Assembly (NCBI GenBank): GCA_964036275.1
Contig: OZ038433.1
Location: 33,947,336-34,011,335 of the forward strand
Direction: 5' to 3'
Length of the DNA stretch: 64,000 nt
From: Litoditis marina
Taxonomy: Eukaryota; Nematoda; Chromadorea; Rhabditida; Rhabditidae
Shown here piece after piece: positions 12,379 through 25,500 of the stretch. Both the position numbers and the translations under genes were made by a program. Below the pieces are notes generated by a model. It had not been told where the DNA came from. It ran no database searches and saw only the letters and a list, made by a program, of their open reading frames with translations. Positions within the stretch are counted from its first letter, which is position 1, and each line of letters begins with the position of its first letter.

Positions 12379-14557
12379 TCAGTATCTTGTCACGGGGGTC
12401 GCTTCATTCGCGATCATTCGTGCCACCTGCGAATGCACGAACTTTCTGTAAGGTGTCATTCCTCCGATAAATAAACAACAACAAACGGTTCCCAGTAGGT
12501 TCATGGGAGCCACCAGAATCATGCTGATGGGAATACTGGAACTAAACAAACAAGTTCTAGATATAAAAATAAATATGTACCAATTACAACCTCCGTGCGC
12601 TGGGCTATAAATAAATACCACTAAACGATGATGGTCGAGTAGTTTTCGCTCAGTGTTTCCTCACCATGCTACAAACGGAGATATAAATCTTTTATTTATG
12701 ACTTCGATTCCGATTTAGTATGCAAGATTTGAAACAACTAGTTTAGCGACGTGGAAGAAAGCAAGTACCATTTAATAAAACGGTGAAGCTAGATTTGGAA
12801 TTGTTAACACGCATTCGTACACGCACTGATCGATAGGGAACTGATGAAAAAGTTAGGAAATCAATGGTTGAAGTATTTATGTAAATCATGACAGTTCAAT
12901 TTTGCACAATAATCACACATTCACGATTCAACATTGCCTTTCACATTGTGGCGCGAGCGAAATAATATCAGTTTGAATATATTATGTTCAAAAACATGCA
13001 AATCCAAACTTTTTTGTGTCCTACCTGGTTTTGCCCACACTCGAGATTGATATTATCACGACTAAAATGATACAAGGTAGAACCATTAGGGTGACCGCAA
13101 TAGCATAATATATCAATATGTATTTAATGAGGCTTCTTTTCACAGATGTTTTAGCTAAGGCCTTTGTTCTATGAATGATTCTCAAAATGGATGCAGCATT
13201 CAGAAACAGAAAAACCAACACTATTACAGCTATGCCAACCAACATAGGGAGAGATGAAAGATCTTTACTGAGTTGCCGTAGAAAAACTGAAACAATTTAC
13301 TGTTAGTCAATCGCACAGTCACGTGAAACATGTTAAAGACTGCAGAATTCAGAAACGTGCAATGAAAAAGTGCACGATACCTCATTAGAATGCCAACTCA
13401 CAAACAAACCGAGGAATGGTATATATACTGAAGATATATTTTTCATTTCAGTATGAATAGGGAAGTTGTGTCCGGAAGTTACCTTGAGGAGCATTTGTTG
13501 CCAAATTAACATACATATCGTAACAATACGCCCGGCCGGTAACATCTGTGGCAATAACACCGTGCATCAAGTACGCAGTAAGCAGTGCCATGACAAGGTA
13601 AACAGAGAATAAGAGAAGATTCAAGTCCTTCGCTTTGCTCCACCTAGTAGAAGTTGCACTGAGAACCACACAATAATAGGCGAAGGTGCATGTCATGTTC
13701 GTGAATATGAGAACAAGTAGTATACAATAGGCATAGATTGAAGCAACCCTCAGAACATGGTTCGCGGCGGCCAGTGGGCCCAGGAACAGTATAACCGCAT
13801 AGGGTAGACCGAAATGAGGTTGCATAAAAGCCCCGCATAGAATATTCCAGGCAGAACTGAGAAACATGGTGTGGCTAATGATAGTCACCGTACCGGCGAA
13901 CGTTTTCGTATTGCAGTTGTACACCACGTAGTAGGAGCCTGAAACAAATGAGAGACCAACACGTTGTAGTTCAATCTAGATGGTATAAGTTACCGATTTC
14001 GACTGAAAATCAACGGGCTGCAACAACAAACACAGTGGGATAGCCATCAGCCATGCTTTCGAAAGAGCGAATCTCAGAGTTGAATTGACATTTTTTCTTG
14101 GATCAGGGTTTACTCGCGAAGAGGGTTGTTTAGCGCGGTGAGAAAAATATTTTAGCATTATTGTGTACAGAGAAATATTCAAAACTACACTGTAATTGAA
14201 TAAATTTGCAAAGTTACTGTGTCCAACTGTGTTTCTAGAAATAGGAGTGTTGAATGAAAAAATCAACACATAATGGAGATAATCTGTAGTTTTACATTAC
14301 AGAGTTTGCTTTCATTTTTCAACCAGACTCTTGAACACAAGACAGTACGTGTCTTATGCTACTGGTGTCAGAGTTGTAGTTTGAGCAGAACACAACCACA
14401 GTTACCGTCGAAAGAAACCATTTCTCGAACTAAACTTACCAATCAATACACACAAGTTCAACCCAGCGGTGAAGAACAGAAAGGAGGAGAAAGCCGAGGC
14501 GTGATTCATCATGTCCTCTACAGTTTTCAGAACTGACACACAATCCGATGAATTCAT
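12379..14557 (-). CDS. Seven-transmembrane chemoreceptor B (SRH/Str-superfamily type)
   Basis: Four exons join in phase: 14557-14440, 13938-13483, 13286-13025 and 12535-12379 (TGA), giving 330 aa. An acceptor-like TGTCAG lies two bases before the ATG, as expected for trans-splicing. The protein starts MNSSDCVSV. TM1 is FFTAGLNLCVLIG, TM2 contains FMQPHFGLP followed by FLGP, and TM4 is preceded by TRWSKAKDL. The final exon has PISMILVAPMNLLGT and GMTPYRKF. Membrane segments, Cys-Asn positions and intron phases match chemoreceptor A throughout, so the pair arose by tandem duplication. Role: chemosensory receptor in the plasma membrane, by family. Subfamily and ligand cannot be read from the sequence. 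Confidence 0.87.
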
Positions 14558-15089
14558 TTCTGACAATAAACACAATTTGACAAGAAAACCAATAAGAAAA
14601 TAGCCAAAATTGAAGTTGAGGCTCAACGAATCAAAGTGTATCGCGGTGGTTTGGAACCCAGTCCGAAAATTGATCTGACTACGGTAAGTACTGTACAAGT
14701 ACAAACATGAAGACGGTTTTACAACCATAAAACAGATAAACGACATGGGAGACTTGTTTGTACCCACGAAAAAACGTTTAAGAGCTTTTCGCTAGTTGTT
14801 CTTCTATAATTAACTTGTAGGGGGTAATTTGACAGGTATCGGTGCAATTTTTGCAGATAATCACGTGTTACTGGTAGTTGTGTTACTAATATTCCGTGAA
14901 AATGTTCAATGACAACCAATATATGAGATGTGCGTTTTGATATGTGCATGAAGTCTAATCTGTTTATTAGTTGGCTCCGGAAGGTATGGGTATCACGAGG
15001 CAAATTAGTACAAAATCGAGTTATTTAATAATGAATAATGACTTGGTTAATTAATTAGTGACGGTATATATTGTTATTTTGAACATGCT

Positions 15090-15285
15090 CTATAGTGCGT
15101 TCCAAATTTATAAATTTCTGTCTCCGGAATCGAACCTGTGAGCAAAACTTTTGTAGCAGGGCGCTAACCGCTGCGCTATTAGACCAAAACTGGCAACATT
15201 CGGAATCGAAGACTTGTGTGCGTACACAGCGGAAAGTGAGATATACAGTACCCCCTCGCCTTTCCGTTGGCGATGACTATAGATC
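15090..15285 (-). repeat. tRNA-related interspersed repeat, copy 1
   Basis: Read on the minus strand it aligns over about 195 bases with 29081-29280. Shared blocks include CGCCAACGGAAAGGCG, CTCACTTTCCGCTGTGTA, a tRNA-like TAGCGCAGCGGTTAGCGC, a B box GGTTCGATTCC and a tail ACAGAAATTTATAAATTTGG. The internal Pol III-type boxes suggest a SINE. The intact B box here is mutated in the other copy. Confidence 0.65.
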
Positions 15286-15534
15286 AAGAACCAACAGTTG
15301 GCAAAACCTCCGTACTGCTCACATTCGCGAAGTGGCCATACGTGCATGTTTTGATACCCTCTTCTATGGTTATGTGTGTGTTTTTTTCCAGATTTGTTCA
15401 AGATATTCATGACAATTCAACGAAAAAACGAACATTGATTCTGATTTGACGTTAGTATCACTAGGAGTATTGTGTTATCTACAAATCCGCTGGGAAAAGT
15501 AAAGACTGAAATTAAATATGAGGTCTGAGGGAAT

Positions 15535-15665
15535 ATTGATGGAGAGCTACGAACATATATTAGCTCTGAGAAACTTAGGTGGTAACTACAAACATATATC
15601 AGCTCTGATGAAATTAGATGGAGGTAGTAAATACAAATATATCAGCTCTCAGAAACTTAGGGGAA
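15535..15665. repeat. Degenerate about 43-bp tandem repeat, three copies
   Basis: Three successive units share ACATATATCAGCTCT and GAAACTTAG with substitutions. Low-copy minisatellite, no coding meaning. Confidence 0.55.
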
Positions 15666-16555
15666 GGTAGTAATATTTAAATCATTCCCAGTGAAGACAT
15701 ACATTTTCAAATTAACAAATATATGCTGTCTCGAAATACAGCCCAGCGGTTGTGATATTGATACGGTAGCTATGTCAGAACAGTTGTCAGAACAGTCGCA
15801 TTAATATTGAATCTATACAATATAATTACATCTTTTTTTGTTCATCAATTTTTCTCACCATTCGCCTTTTTGGCAATATTGCACGTTTCAAACGTTCGTT
15901 CTTATTACACACTGTGAAATAAATATTTGATTTGATTTGATTTAGATACAAATTTGTGGGCATTTGGCGAGTTTGATTCTATCAAAACGAACCAGGAAAG
16001 ATTTTTTCGGAAGAAAAAAATATTCATTAATTCTACACTGTAAAACATTTGATCGAGTCAATCCAGGTCGCCAGCGTCGCTTCTTTGAATTAGTTGGGTT
16101 TTCTGTAAAATGACAGCGTGAGGAAATAATCTAAACGTTCCTCATCGAATACATACTCATTTCCGGTTCGTCGTGTTCAAACTGAGAACAGAATTTAGAA
16201 AAATTCCTGGTTCGATAGGCTCCCAAAAGGGCGTCATTCTTGCAGTTCACCTTTCGCTTGCTCAAACTCAAGTAAACCACGGTAATTCAGTCTCAAACTC
16301 AAATAAACCACGATAATTCTACGGTTGACATAATTTGCGTATAGCGTGCAAACATGAATTTTGACCATATTGAGATCACATGGAGGTTAGGCGTCATCGT
16401 TGCGCAAAAAGAAAATCAGAGGAATACTCTCAAGAAAGAATTTACCGATTCCATCACAGTAAATGTTAAAAATCTATTCTTATCCGATTGTTACTTTATT
16501 AATTATGTCACTGTGAATTCTAATTATACAGTTCACGTATCTATATACTTCTAAT

Positions 16556-19500
16556 CTATTCTAAATGTACGAAAACCCACATTTGACATGCTCGTTTCAT
16601 GATGAATGTCGCCGTATCTTGTGGATTGAAAAGTGGATTGTAATTCAGGGCACCGAAAACAGGGACCAATTCATTCTCCATGTTCAGACTTGTGTCGACA
16701 ACGAGCGGGTAATAGTTCTGTAAAAAAGTTTAATGAGGTTGGATAAGTTTATTCACGTGAACACGTGTCTTTTGACACTGTTATATGTGAAACTCCAATT
16801 GGAGAAATGTAAGGAAAAAAAGGATAATGAAGAAGATTACAGTGGCTCTATTACGCGTTTACATGCTACATATTCTTCACATAAGAGTTTTTATTTTATT
16901 CCTAGTGATAATCTCACAGCTACGAATATTCCAGTCGATTTCAAGTACTTCAATATTATCAGAAGATATAATATATTTTTCAAAAATATACTCGAATGTA
17001 TTATATTTTTCGAAAATATAGTCGATTTTACTAAGAGTTATCGCTAATTTTCATAGTGATAGAAGAATGGTCGTGCAGATTGGAATAAACGCTACACAGG
17101 GTTCGGGGCGCAAATAGCCGCGCATATAAAGCGCCGCAGACGGCCAATAGGCGCCGCGATGTGCGCGCAAATAGCGGCGTTTAATAATGCGCCGCATTTT
17201 GCTGCGCTTAAGGGCACAATTTTGGCAACTTACGGCATACTCACAAAAGAGAGATTTCTCGCATATTTGTCGTTCGCTTCCAGGATTCGCTTCGTACAAC
17301 GAATAATGTGATAATAGCACTTCACCATCACTGCCATAATGTTTGTCAAATGAGCTCCGTTTCCTGTCATTGACAGAAACAGAAAATATTCTTCCAGATA
17401 ACCGGGTCTCGCAACACTTTTAGCATCCGAGTCGGTGTGGGGTTGTGGTCAAATTCTACCACATCCTTACGGGAACTCTTACGTAAGAGTATGTATTCGT
17501 ACGATCTGACCAAAGTCGGCCAATTACACAATCACCCGGTTCCCCCGCTGGAGATGCCGGTTTTTGAGAGAAATACTCGCTCGAAGTAGTCCAAGTCAGA
17601 TAAACAGTGCTAGATCATACAATGTATGATGTATGGAAATACATTACAGACAAAGTTTAGTTTTTTCGCATATCTCATATTGTATATTTTCCGCAGGTGT
17701 CGTCCGTCTGTCTGCAACATGCACCAGGATCCAGGGAACCAATACTGCGTTCGGCTGCTCTGGCTTTGGATTCGGACGTCAGTCTACTAATCACTGGTAA
17801 AAATTTGTCTTTGGGATATTCTCTTTATTTGGTTTGGAAATTTCACTGCCCCGAGTATTCTCAAATAGTGATTTTTTATCACAATCCTTATACACTATGA
17901 AAACGTGGTAAAATTTTGACTTGTGTGCAGTCCCTATTAGATCAAAACTCAGTTTAAACTAAGGTGTCTCATTTAAAATATCCCTTTTTGGATTTCTTTT
18001 GGGACTTTCGACAAACAAAATTTCTCCACGTTAGTCTAGCGATATGATTTTCTGAATACTGTATGTATTGGTTTGTATCGAATATAGTATTGGGGTTTGT
18101 ATATTTCACACATTTCACACCTATTACCTTGTTTTTGAAAGTGTCTGTCAGTCATTTGTGTTGGTGGCGATTAGAGTGACCACAATACGGCAAATATCTT
18201 GAAAGTTGAATTTTCAAAAAGGAAGCAGTGTTTGTTTTTTCTTCAATATTTTGAACAAAATGAAGCAGTACAGTAACCACCAGTAGACATCGATTCAGTC
18301 ATAGGTAGTCCTTGTTGGTTCCCGTGAAACATTGTTGGCTTTTCCATCCTTCAATAGTGTGAGATAACGGAGAATTGCCAGTTTTTTGTTTGTGTATGAG
18401 CAGCGGAAGCTGTTGCCATTAAGACCTAGGTTGTTTGGATTTGACATATGTTATTTATATTTAGTGACATATGTTGTTTGTTTTGCTAGATGTGCTAAAA
18501 GTACCCTCATTAAAGTTTTTACTGACAGTTCCAAGTTTTTGAATAGGACATTTGAGATTTTTGTTATTCGAGATGTGATGGTAGTTGTTCTTCATTATTA
18601 TATCAATCGTGGTTTGTTTCTCTCATGCTTCATTTTATCGACTTGTGAAGTAGTTATTTGTTATAGTTGTTTATATTTATAGGTTCCATGTTCTTTGCAA
18701 TGTTGTAAGGTGCATTTACTGAATGAAGTTGGTTTACCATCCTTGTAGCTCAGTTTTGTATGTTCCAACGGTTTGAAAGGTTAAGCAACAGAATAGTAAT
18801 CTTTCCTCTAAAAAGTACAAAAATTATGCGCGGCTACTTGTTCGCTACTTGCACCCTATTAACGGCAGTTAGCGTGCTGATAGCTAAGCTAATAGCGGTT
18901 AGACGCCACAAAACGCCGCGCTTTGGCAAAGCGCGGCTATTTGCGTCCCGAACCCTGTGTACTAGCGCTAATATATTACTTTCTCTCACCTTATTAACCA
19001 AAGTATCGTGTACGGTTTGAAGAGCAGGCTGCCCACCGACAATCCTGAAGATATAATATACACCTTGTATCACAGGGAGTTCTACAAAACGAAGTTAAAA
19101 ATAGTGAAAATGTTTCGAAAAAAACGCTTCTTGTTTGGTTTCCGTGCTTTTATCGCAATCAGCATTGACGAACAGTGAAAAACTACACATTTGAATCAGA
19201 GGTTTCAAGCCATTACAGACAGAATAAGTACGAATGCACACAAATGTTTAGTTGAGGAAACATATAAGACGCTGCAATCTAAATTTTTTTCCGAAATCGA
19301 GTTTATTCCGAAAAAACAGGACAAATTGGGAAGCAACCGAACGTCTCGAAAAACTCCCAAATTATTTTGATAACAGAGAAATTCAACAAACTTTGTGAAT
19401 ACTTGTACATGAAATATTTTGCTATCTTGTGAAAAGTTTAGAAATAGAACTGGTCAAATTCCTTGAGCGACAGCACAGTATAGGAGTGCAATCGCCCAAA

Positions 19501-22500
19501 AGATACATTTATATAGCACACAATTTCAATCATTTATTTTTTGGGAGCACACAATTTCAATCATTTATTTTTTGGGAGCACACAATTTCAATCATTTATT
19601 TTTTGGGAGCACACAATTTCAATCATTTATTTTTTGGGAGCACACAATTTCAATCATTTATTTTTTGGGAGCACACAATTTCAATCATTTATTTTTTGGG
19701 AGCACACAATTTCAATCATTTATTTTTTGAAAACATAGTTTCAATCATTTTTTTTGGAATATTCGGTTTTCGAATATTTGTTTTTCGAAATCCGTGCAAA
19801 CTGGATTTTTCCCATTTTTGATATTGTTGTCTAGGAGGACACTGAAGAATAAATTCGTTCGAGGAAAAGTCCGAAACGAACAAAAGCATCAGTTTGTACG
19901 GAGTCGATGAAATGACCAGTGCTGAATTCCGGGAACGAGAACAGTTGAAAGGCAAAAACTTTGAGTTACAACTACAATGTTCAAAAAATCTTCCATAGTT
20001 TACGTGAAACTTTCCCCACGTTCTCGTCATATGAAAGATGCGATTGTTTCTAAGAAATGCGAATGCAGAACACTGATAAACTTGCCGGTTTCTCTATTAT
20101 CTCTGGACGGCTTCTTCTTCAATATAAATACATCCTTTGGTGATGAATTCTTATGTGAAAACCTATCATATTTGAAACTTGTATATTCGTTCACTTTTGT
20201 TAAAAGGACTCTCACCAACAGTTTTCACCAAGTCCAAATAAATCTTGCCGTCATATATGGGGGAGTTCGGCTGTCTGATACTGTCTGGATGCGAGAGAGT
20301 GGGCGGAGCCAATGCGTGTAGAGATAATGAGAGAGTGTGCGAATGCGGGAGAGCGCGTGGACGACGAGAGCAAAAGTTAACATGTTAACGCCACAGACTG
20401 CAGAATTTGACACTTACTAATTCCAAACGTTTTGAATGAAAGGTTATAAGAGTAAAGGTTAGATAGTGTGTATTCATAACAGAATTAAAACATAACTTAT
20501 ATATTAAACTGTGTACTTGCATTCTGATTGGAAAGTAATGAAATTCACCATTCTCAAGAAAGTAATGAAATTCACCATTTTTAACCTACAGATTTTAAGC
20601 AAATTCACAATCATGATTCATTTCTATACTTTATGTTTACTAATCGTAATTTTTAGTCGAAGTGATAGTTGAAGTGAATTTGGGTTACTGAAATATGAGT
20701 AACCATCAGTGGTACAGAAAAATGACATAAATAAGATTTTGCCACTCACTTCTATCAGTCTTTTATCATCTGAGACTTTTCTATGAATAGTTCAATTGGC
20801 AACGTCTTGAACAGAAACTCTTGAAATATTATTTAGATTGTGAAAATTCGGAAAATTAGACGTATTGTCGTGGGTTCTACCGAACTCGAAGTTTTTGCCG
20901 TTCGAACTTCTTGTCATGGAATGTTTTCTATTTTCGAAAGAATGTACCGGGATTATTCTCGAGTGTTTGAAAGATCGGAATGAATCACAGTTTTTCTGAT
21001 TGTACGAAGTATCGACCACGGAATTCTATCGGAAGTTCAGTCGGATTTGACTCAATTTAGTAGATTTGGAAACTACAGGCCCATAGGCTCCGAATTCGAA
21101 AAAAAATGTGGAAAATGGGAACACATTGAGTTTTTCCTGAATATTTCATTCTGCACAGTATTAAATAGGGAGGATGTTAGGCGGATGCTCGCATAAACCT
21201 TGAAATGTACGGCAACGGTGAGTGCTGTGAACGTTGTTGATACGTTGTGAACGTGTTTGTTAACGTTCATTGAGTGTATGAATCTATGCAAGAACAATGG
21301 AAATTGTGCGTTTCCAAAAAATAAATGATTGAAATTGTGTGCTCCCAAAAAATAAATGATTGAAATTGTGTGCTCCCAAAAAATAAATGATTGAAATTGT
21401 GTGCTCCCAAAAAATAAATGATTGAAATTTTGTGCTCCCAAAAAATAAATGATTGAAATTGTGTGCTCCCAAAAAATAAATGATTGAAATTTTGTGCTCC
21501 CAAAAAATAAATGATTGAAATTGTGTGCTCCCAAAAAATAAATGATTGAAATTGTGTGCTCCCAAAAAATAAATAGTTGGAATTGTGTGCTCCTTGGCTA
21601 ACTACACATCTCTCCTCTAAGTGACAAAATGCGTTGCTTTTGAGACATTACCATGTGCAAATAATCTTTCTTTCGTCCACATACAACAAATTTTAGGAAC
21701 AGTTTATCATCCAGAAAACACCCCAAATAATCAATTTTTCTTGACAAATGAAAGACGTTTCTTTTCTCGTCCCAAATTGTCCTGTTTTCTCGGAATAAAC
21801 TCGATTTTGAAATTTTTTTAGATTGCAGCGTCTTATATCAACCAAGCCTTGCGTACCAAGTGTTCAGTGGAATTTCGAAAATATTTTTACCAACGTTTTT
21901 CTTTAATTTGAGGCTATGTTCTCTGAAGTGGACATTTTTGCAGTAGCTCATATCAGATTTTCGTCCCATCAGTGTTGTTGATATTATTGTTCTAGAATGA
22001 CGTGTGTACAGCCTGAAAAACCGGAAGCTAGTACAATTTACAAGTAGAACAATTCTTAAACTGTAACTCACATTGCGTTCATGAATATAACAACAATTGG
22101 TGGATTTTCGGTATCGAGGTAACCACCGTAGTTGGTTAGGAAACTATTTACAGCTGTTGTCAAGTCCATTAACGTTGCTGTTCCCGGTACGTTCGTAGTT
22201 GCAAAGAATTTGTCAATCATGGCTTGGGTGGTGATATTCGATGTAGCTGGGTGATAGGAGTCATCCACGCCTGAAACAAACTTGCTTACTGAAAGTACAA
22301 TCAGTATCAAAGAATTAGATATATTGTAAACAGAAGTTATTGAAATCAACAACACATGTTACCTCCCATGAAGAAGCGTGTTGCTGTGCCTTGGCCACCG
22401 AGATTTGCTGTGGTTCCGACCGCTTCGATCACCGTTTGTTGCTGTAAACAAACAACAATGTTTGAATCTTGAATCTGCCGAAACGTCCCCACTCAAATGA

Positions 22501-25500
22501 ACCATCAATACCACCTTGATTTTGGTTCAACAAACAAACAGAAAATATATTACAACATGCCGCGGCTCATACCACCGAGAACTGAAACGTTGTAGAAAAC
22601 CTACAGCGGGTGAAGCGAATCTCGTATCATCCATAAAGAAATTGATAAAGTATGTAGTACTACCAGGATCGCAGACTAATGGACCAGTTGTACCTGTAGA
22701 ACGCAATTTATTAGCCAGCACAACAATTGCATGATTAGATTCTTGTCAATTCGTCAATACATTGGTTTGTTTCATAGAGGACAATGACACTAAATGATGA
22801 ACATGTTAAGTAAACACATTTTTCCAGAAAACGGTCAAAAACTCAGTGGTCGAAACAACTTAAATTAAACTGATGTTTGTTATAGAATTCATTTAATAAT
22901 TACAAACCAATCCAACTTGACCGGGAAGTTGGCAAACTCCTAGAACCGCTAACCTGTGGAAGTACTGGATACGACGGTTGTCTGTACATTGGTGGTCGAT
23001 TGTGTTGCAGTGGGGCCTTGAATTGATACATAGAAGAAATAACAACTTAAGTGTACGCACTAATTCGTATTTTGAGAATGCATAATTCGTCTCGGATGGC
23101 ACGTTCGTTCCCATGAACTTCATAGAAGGAGAACCCTTAATCTTTCATTTACCGCACAGAAACAAAATGCAACCTAGTAGGTAATGATATTTTCAGTCAG
23201 TAAACGTGTTATTTTTTTCGAAGATCGCATTCCGCTTCAATTTTCATTGAGATTATTGAAAAGAAGCAGTAATAATTAAACCACATGAAGAAAAAAATGA
23301 TTTGGCAGAACAAATCTCAAGGGATTGTATTGTGTGTAAAAAGCAAAATCTACTTACAAGGGAGCGCAAAATTAGATTACAAAGTACAAATATCATTCAG
23401 ACGAGCAAACAGACGAGCGCTCCAGACATTCGTCAGAAATCGACAAATAACTAATGAATACCTGCTGCAGTGGTGGAGGAGGCGGCGACTGAAGATGATA
23501 CGGTCGAAACACTTGACGATGTCACTCCAGATGAACTGGTAGATGACGATGCAACTGGAGATGTTGTCACTGATGAAGTGGTTGATACCGTATTAGCTGA
23601 AAAAGCAGGAGGACATTTACAGCGGAACATGGGTTTTCGAAAAAAAGTAATGAAGTCGTAAGAGTGAATTTCCGATGATAAAAGGTGAGTTGAGATCTGA
23701 TCAAGCGGGTAGAAAATGCTCAATCAGAGAGAAATCAGTGAGGACCCCATGCGACAGCTTATTCAGAGAAATTTGAATGTAGAAGTTCACTCATTTTACT
23801 GCTTGTTCGATGTCAGATGTTTTTACTTCGTTTTGAAAACGCGTAGGATGGTTGGAGAATTACATTTCAAAACAGCAAGGGTGCCCATACTATTGATTCC
23901 GCCGTTAACGAGACTGGCGCTCTTGTGCACGCGAATGGGGCACTGTTATCGAAATCGGCCATACGATTTTGCGCCCCGTCAAATGTATTGAAAACATCAG
24001 AACTTGATAACTTCAAAGAGGTATGAATATTTTTCCAAGTTGCAAATTTCACTTCATAGAACAAAATAGCTGATCAGGACAACTCCAAACGGAAACAAAT
24101 TTGGAGAGACCTTGAAACAAAACGAGAGGCTCAATTTCTTTGCGGATTCTAGGACATTTCTACTTCTCATTGAGCAAATTAGGTTTTTTCGCCAACTTTT
24201 CCTTTTCAGTTGTACAGGTGGGACTCTTTTTGTGTAAGAACGTCACCAACATGCTCATGTCTACGGTATTTTAAATAGAAAAGTCGATTATTTGATAAGC
24301 ACTGACTAATACAGTTTTGAAAAACATTTTTTCGTATCGAGAACTGTTTTGAGAATTTTTGAGCAAGTGTTACTTTTTGGGATTGCGGAAAAGTGATTTG
24401 AAAGTCCTTTTCTCTTTGTGTTACATTTTTCTTCAAATAGACTGGTTCCAAGTATGTTGTTCTACTCTACTCGGTGTTATTTCAGTGAGGGCGTTTCTGT
24501 GTTTACTGATGGCTTGCTGATAGGGATCTTATCACTATTCATGGTTCATATTCCGACTCAAAGAGAAGTTTCCAATCGATGTAAAAAGCAAGAGTAATGT
24601 GGAAAATAAAACAATTGAAAGTTTAGTTAGTTACAACAAACTGAGCGCGAACCGCGTGAGCGAGGCTTGTCGAAAATAGTATCTATCCTGCAAATTAAAC
24701 AGATCTCAACTAGAATCGTATTTTTTTTCACCTTGGTCATGACTTGAAGGTTGTTCATTTTAAAGTACGGATCGTAAATTATAAAATTACACTGTTTCCC
24801 TGTACTATGCAAAGTTCACCGAGGAAATGAATAGGTACGTGAACACATATAACACTTTGAGACATCAATTAAACGAACACATAAATAAACATTTTCAATG
24901 TGACGACAATCATGGGAAGAATTGACAGTGGAAAGCTAGAATGGCGTGGTCTTATACAGTTCCTGTAAAACTATTTAATAATGAAAGCCGAACTGATAAT
25001 GGTGTCGATACGTCCTGGAATACCTAGATGTTTTAGAATCAGAATCAACAGAAATTGTGAAGTGTATAAGTCTCTCTTTTTTTAGTGTTTTTAGATTGTC
25101 AAACAAATAAACATGAAGCTCGGCAAGAGAGGCACTAAAGTGTACTCTCTCATTAACGAATTCAACTGTAATCCAGAATCACGAACAAAAATCTTCCTGT
25201 TTGCAAGTGGAAAAATGAATTATGCTTTTATGTGGATAATCAACACAAATTAAAATGAGTCTTAAAAAATGAAACTATCGGAGTCGCAATTTGCATTCAT
25301 TTGAGTGAAGTAATGTCATCTCATGTGATTTTTTTCTGATGTATGTCACTTACTACCCGTTTTGTAGGATCTTTTCATCAATAACTTTTCTTTTCATTGT
25401 ATAAAAAATATTAAACATTATGAACTACAAGAACCCACTAGATGTTGTAACGGTCATTACAAAGGTTGGTTTTTACTATGGAGAATTCTGAATTACAATT

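Larger units (their letters stand above)
14558..16555. other. Intergenic with repeats
   Basis: No coding exon supported. It holds a tRNA-related repeat (15090-15285) and a degenerate tandem repeat (15535-15665), listed separately. It lies between the start of chemoreceptor B and the 3' end of the large VWA/EGF gene. Confidence 0.4.
19265..21835. mobile_element. Long-inverted-repeat foldback element, 2571 bp
   Basis: Both ends start TAAGACGCTGCAATCTAAA, and the match continues with small gaps for about 80-100 bases (left from 19265; right arm the complement of about 21740-21835). TA flanks each end (19263-19264, 21836-21837). Two arrays of a 31-bp unit lie inside each arm in opposite orientation, so the arms can fold on each other. 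No transposase is visible. It sits in the intron between exons 48 and 49 of the VWA/EGF gene. The end sequence is shared with a smaller element at 61231-61918. Confidence 0.82.
16556..22693 (-). other. VWA-like domain 4 and C-terminus
   Basis: Exons 46-50: 22693-22605, 22441-22363, 22270-22072, 19044-18990, 16717-16556 (residues about 1733-1926). Strand TYFINFFMDD is at the metal-site position without DxSxS. Then come helix QQTVIEAVG, helix LMDLTTAVNSFL, strand PPIVVIFMNAM, a helix on exon 49 (ALQTVHDTLVN) and strand YYPLVVDTSLN. Exon 49 is only 55 bases and sits between two transposons, yet the phase works exactly (2 in, 0 out). Exon 50 ends QMWVFVHLE and TAG. Confidence 0.75.

Noticed and set aside
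16733..17047. Small AT-rich ORFs between the last exon of the large gene and the CACAGGG element
   Set aside because: They have the composition of intron sequence and no conserved features.
19429..19821. Long repetitive ORF in the 31-bp array (and the equivalents on the minus strand at 21073-21565)
   Set aside because: The 31-base period reads through all three frames with the same peptide. This is an array inside a transposon, not a protein gene.
23470..23661. Plus-strand acidic ORF over the Ser/Thr-rich exon
   Set aside because: It is the complement of exon 44, whose borders and phase fit the large gene.
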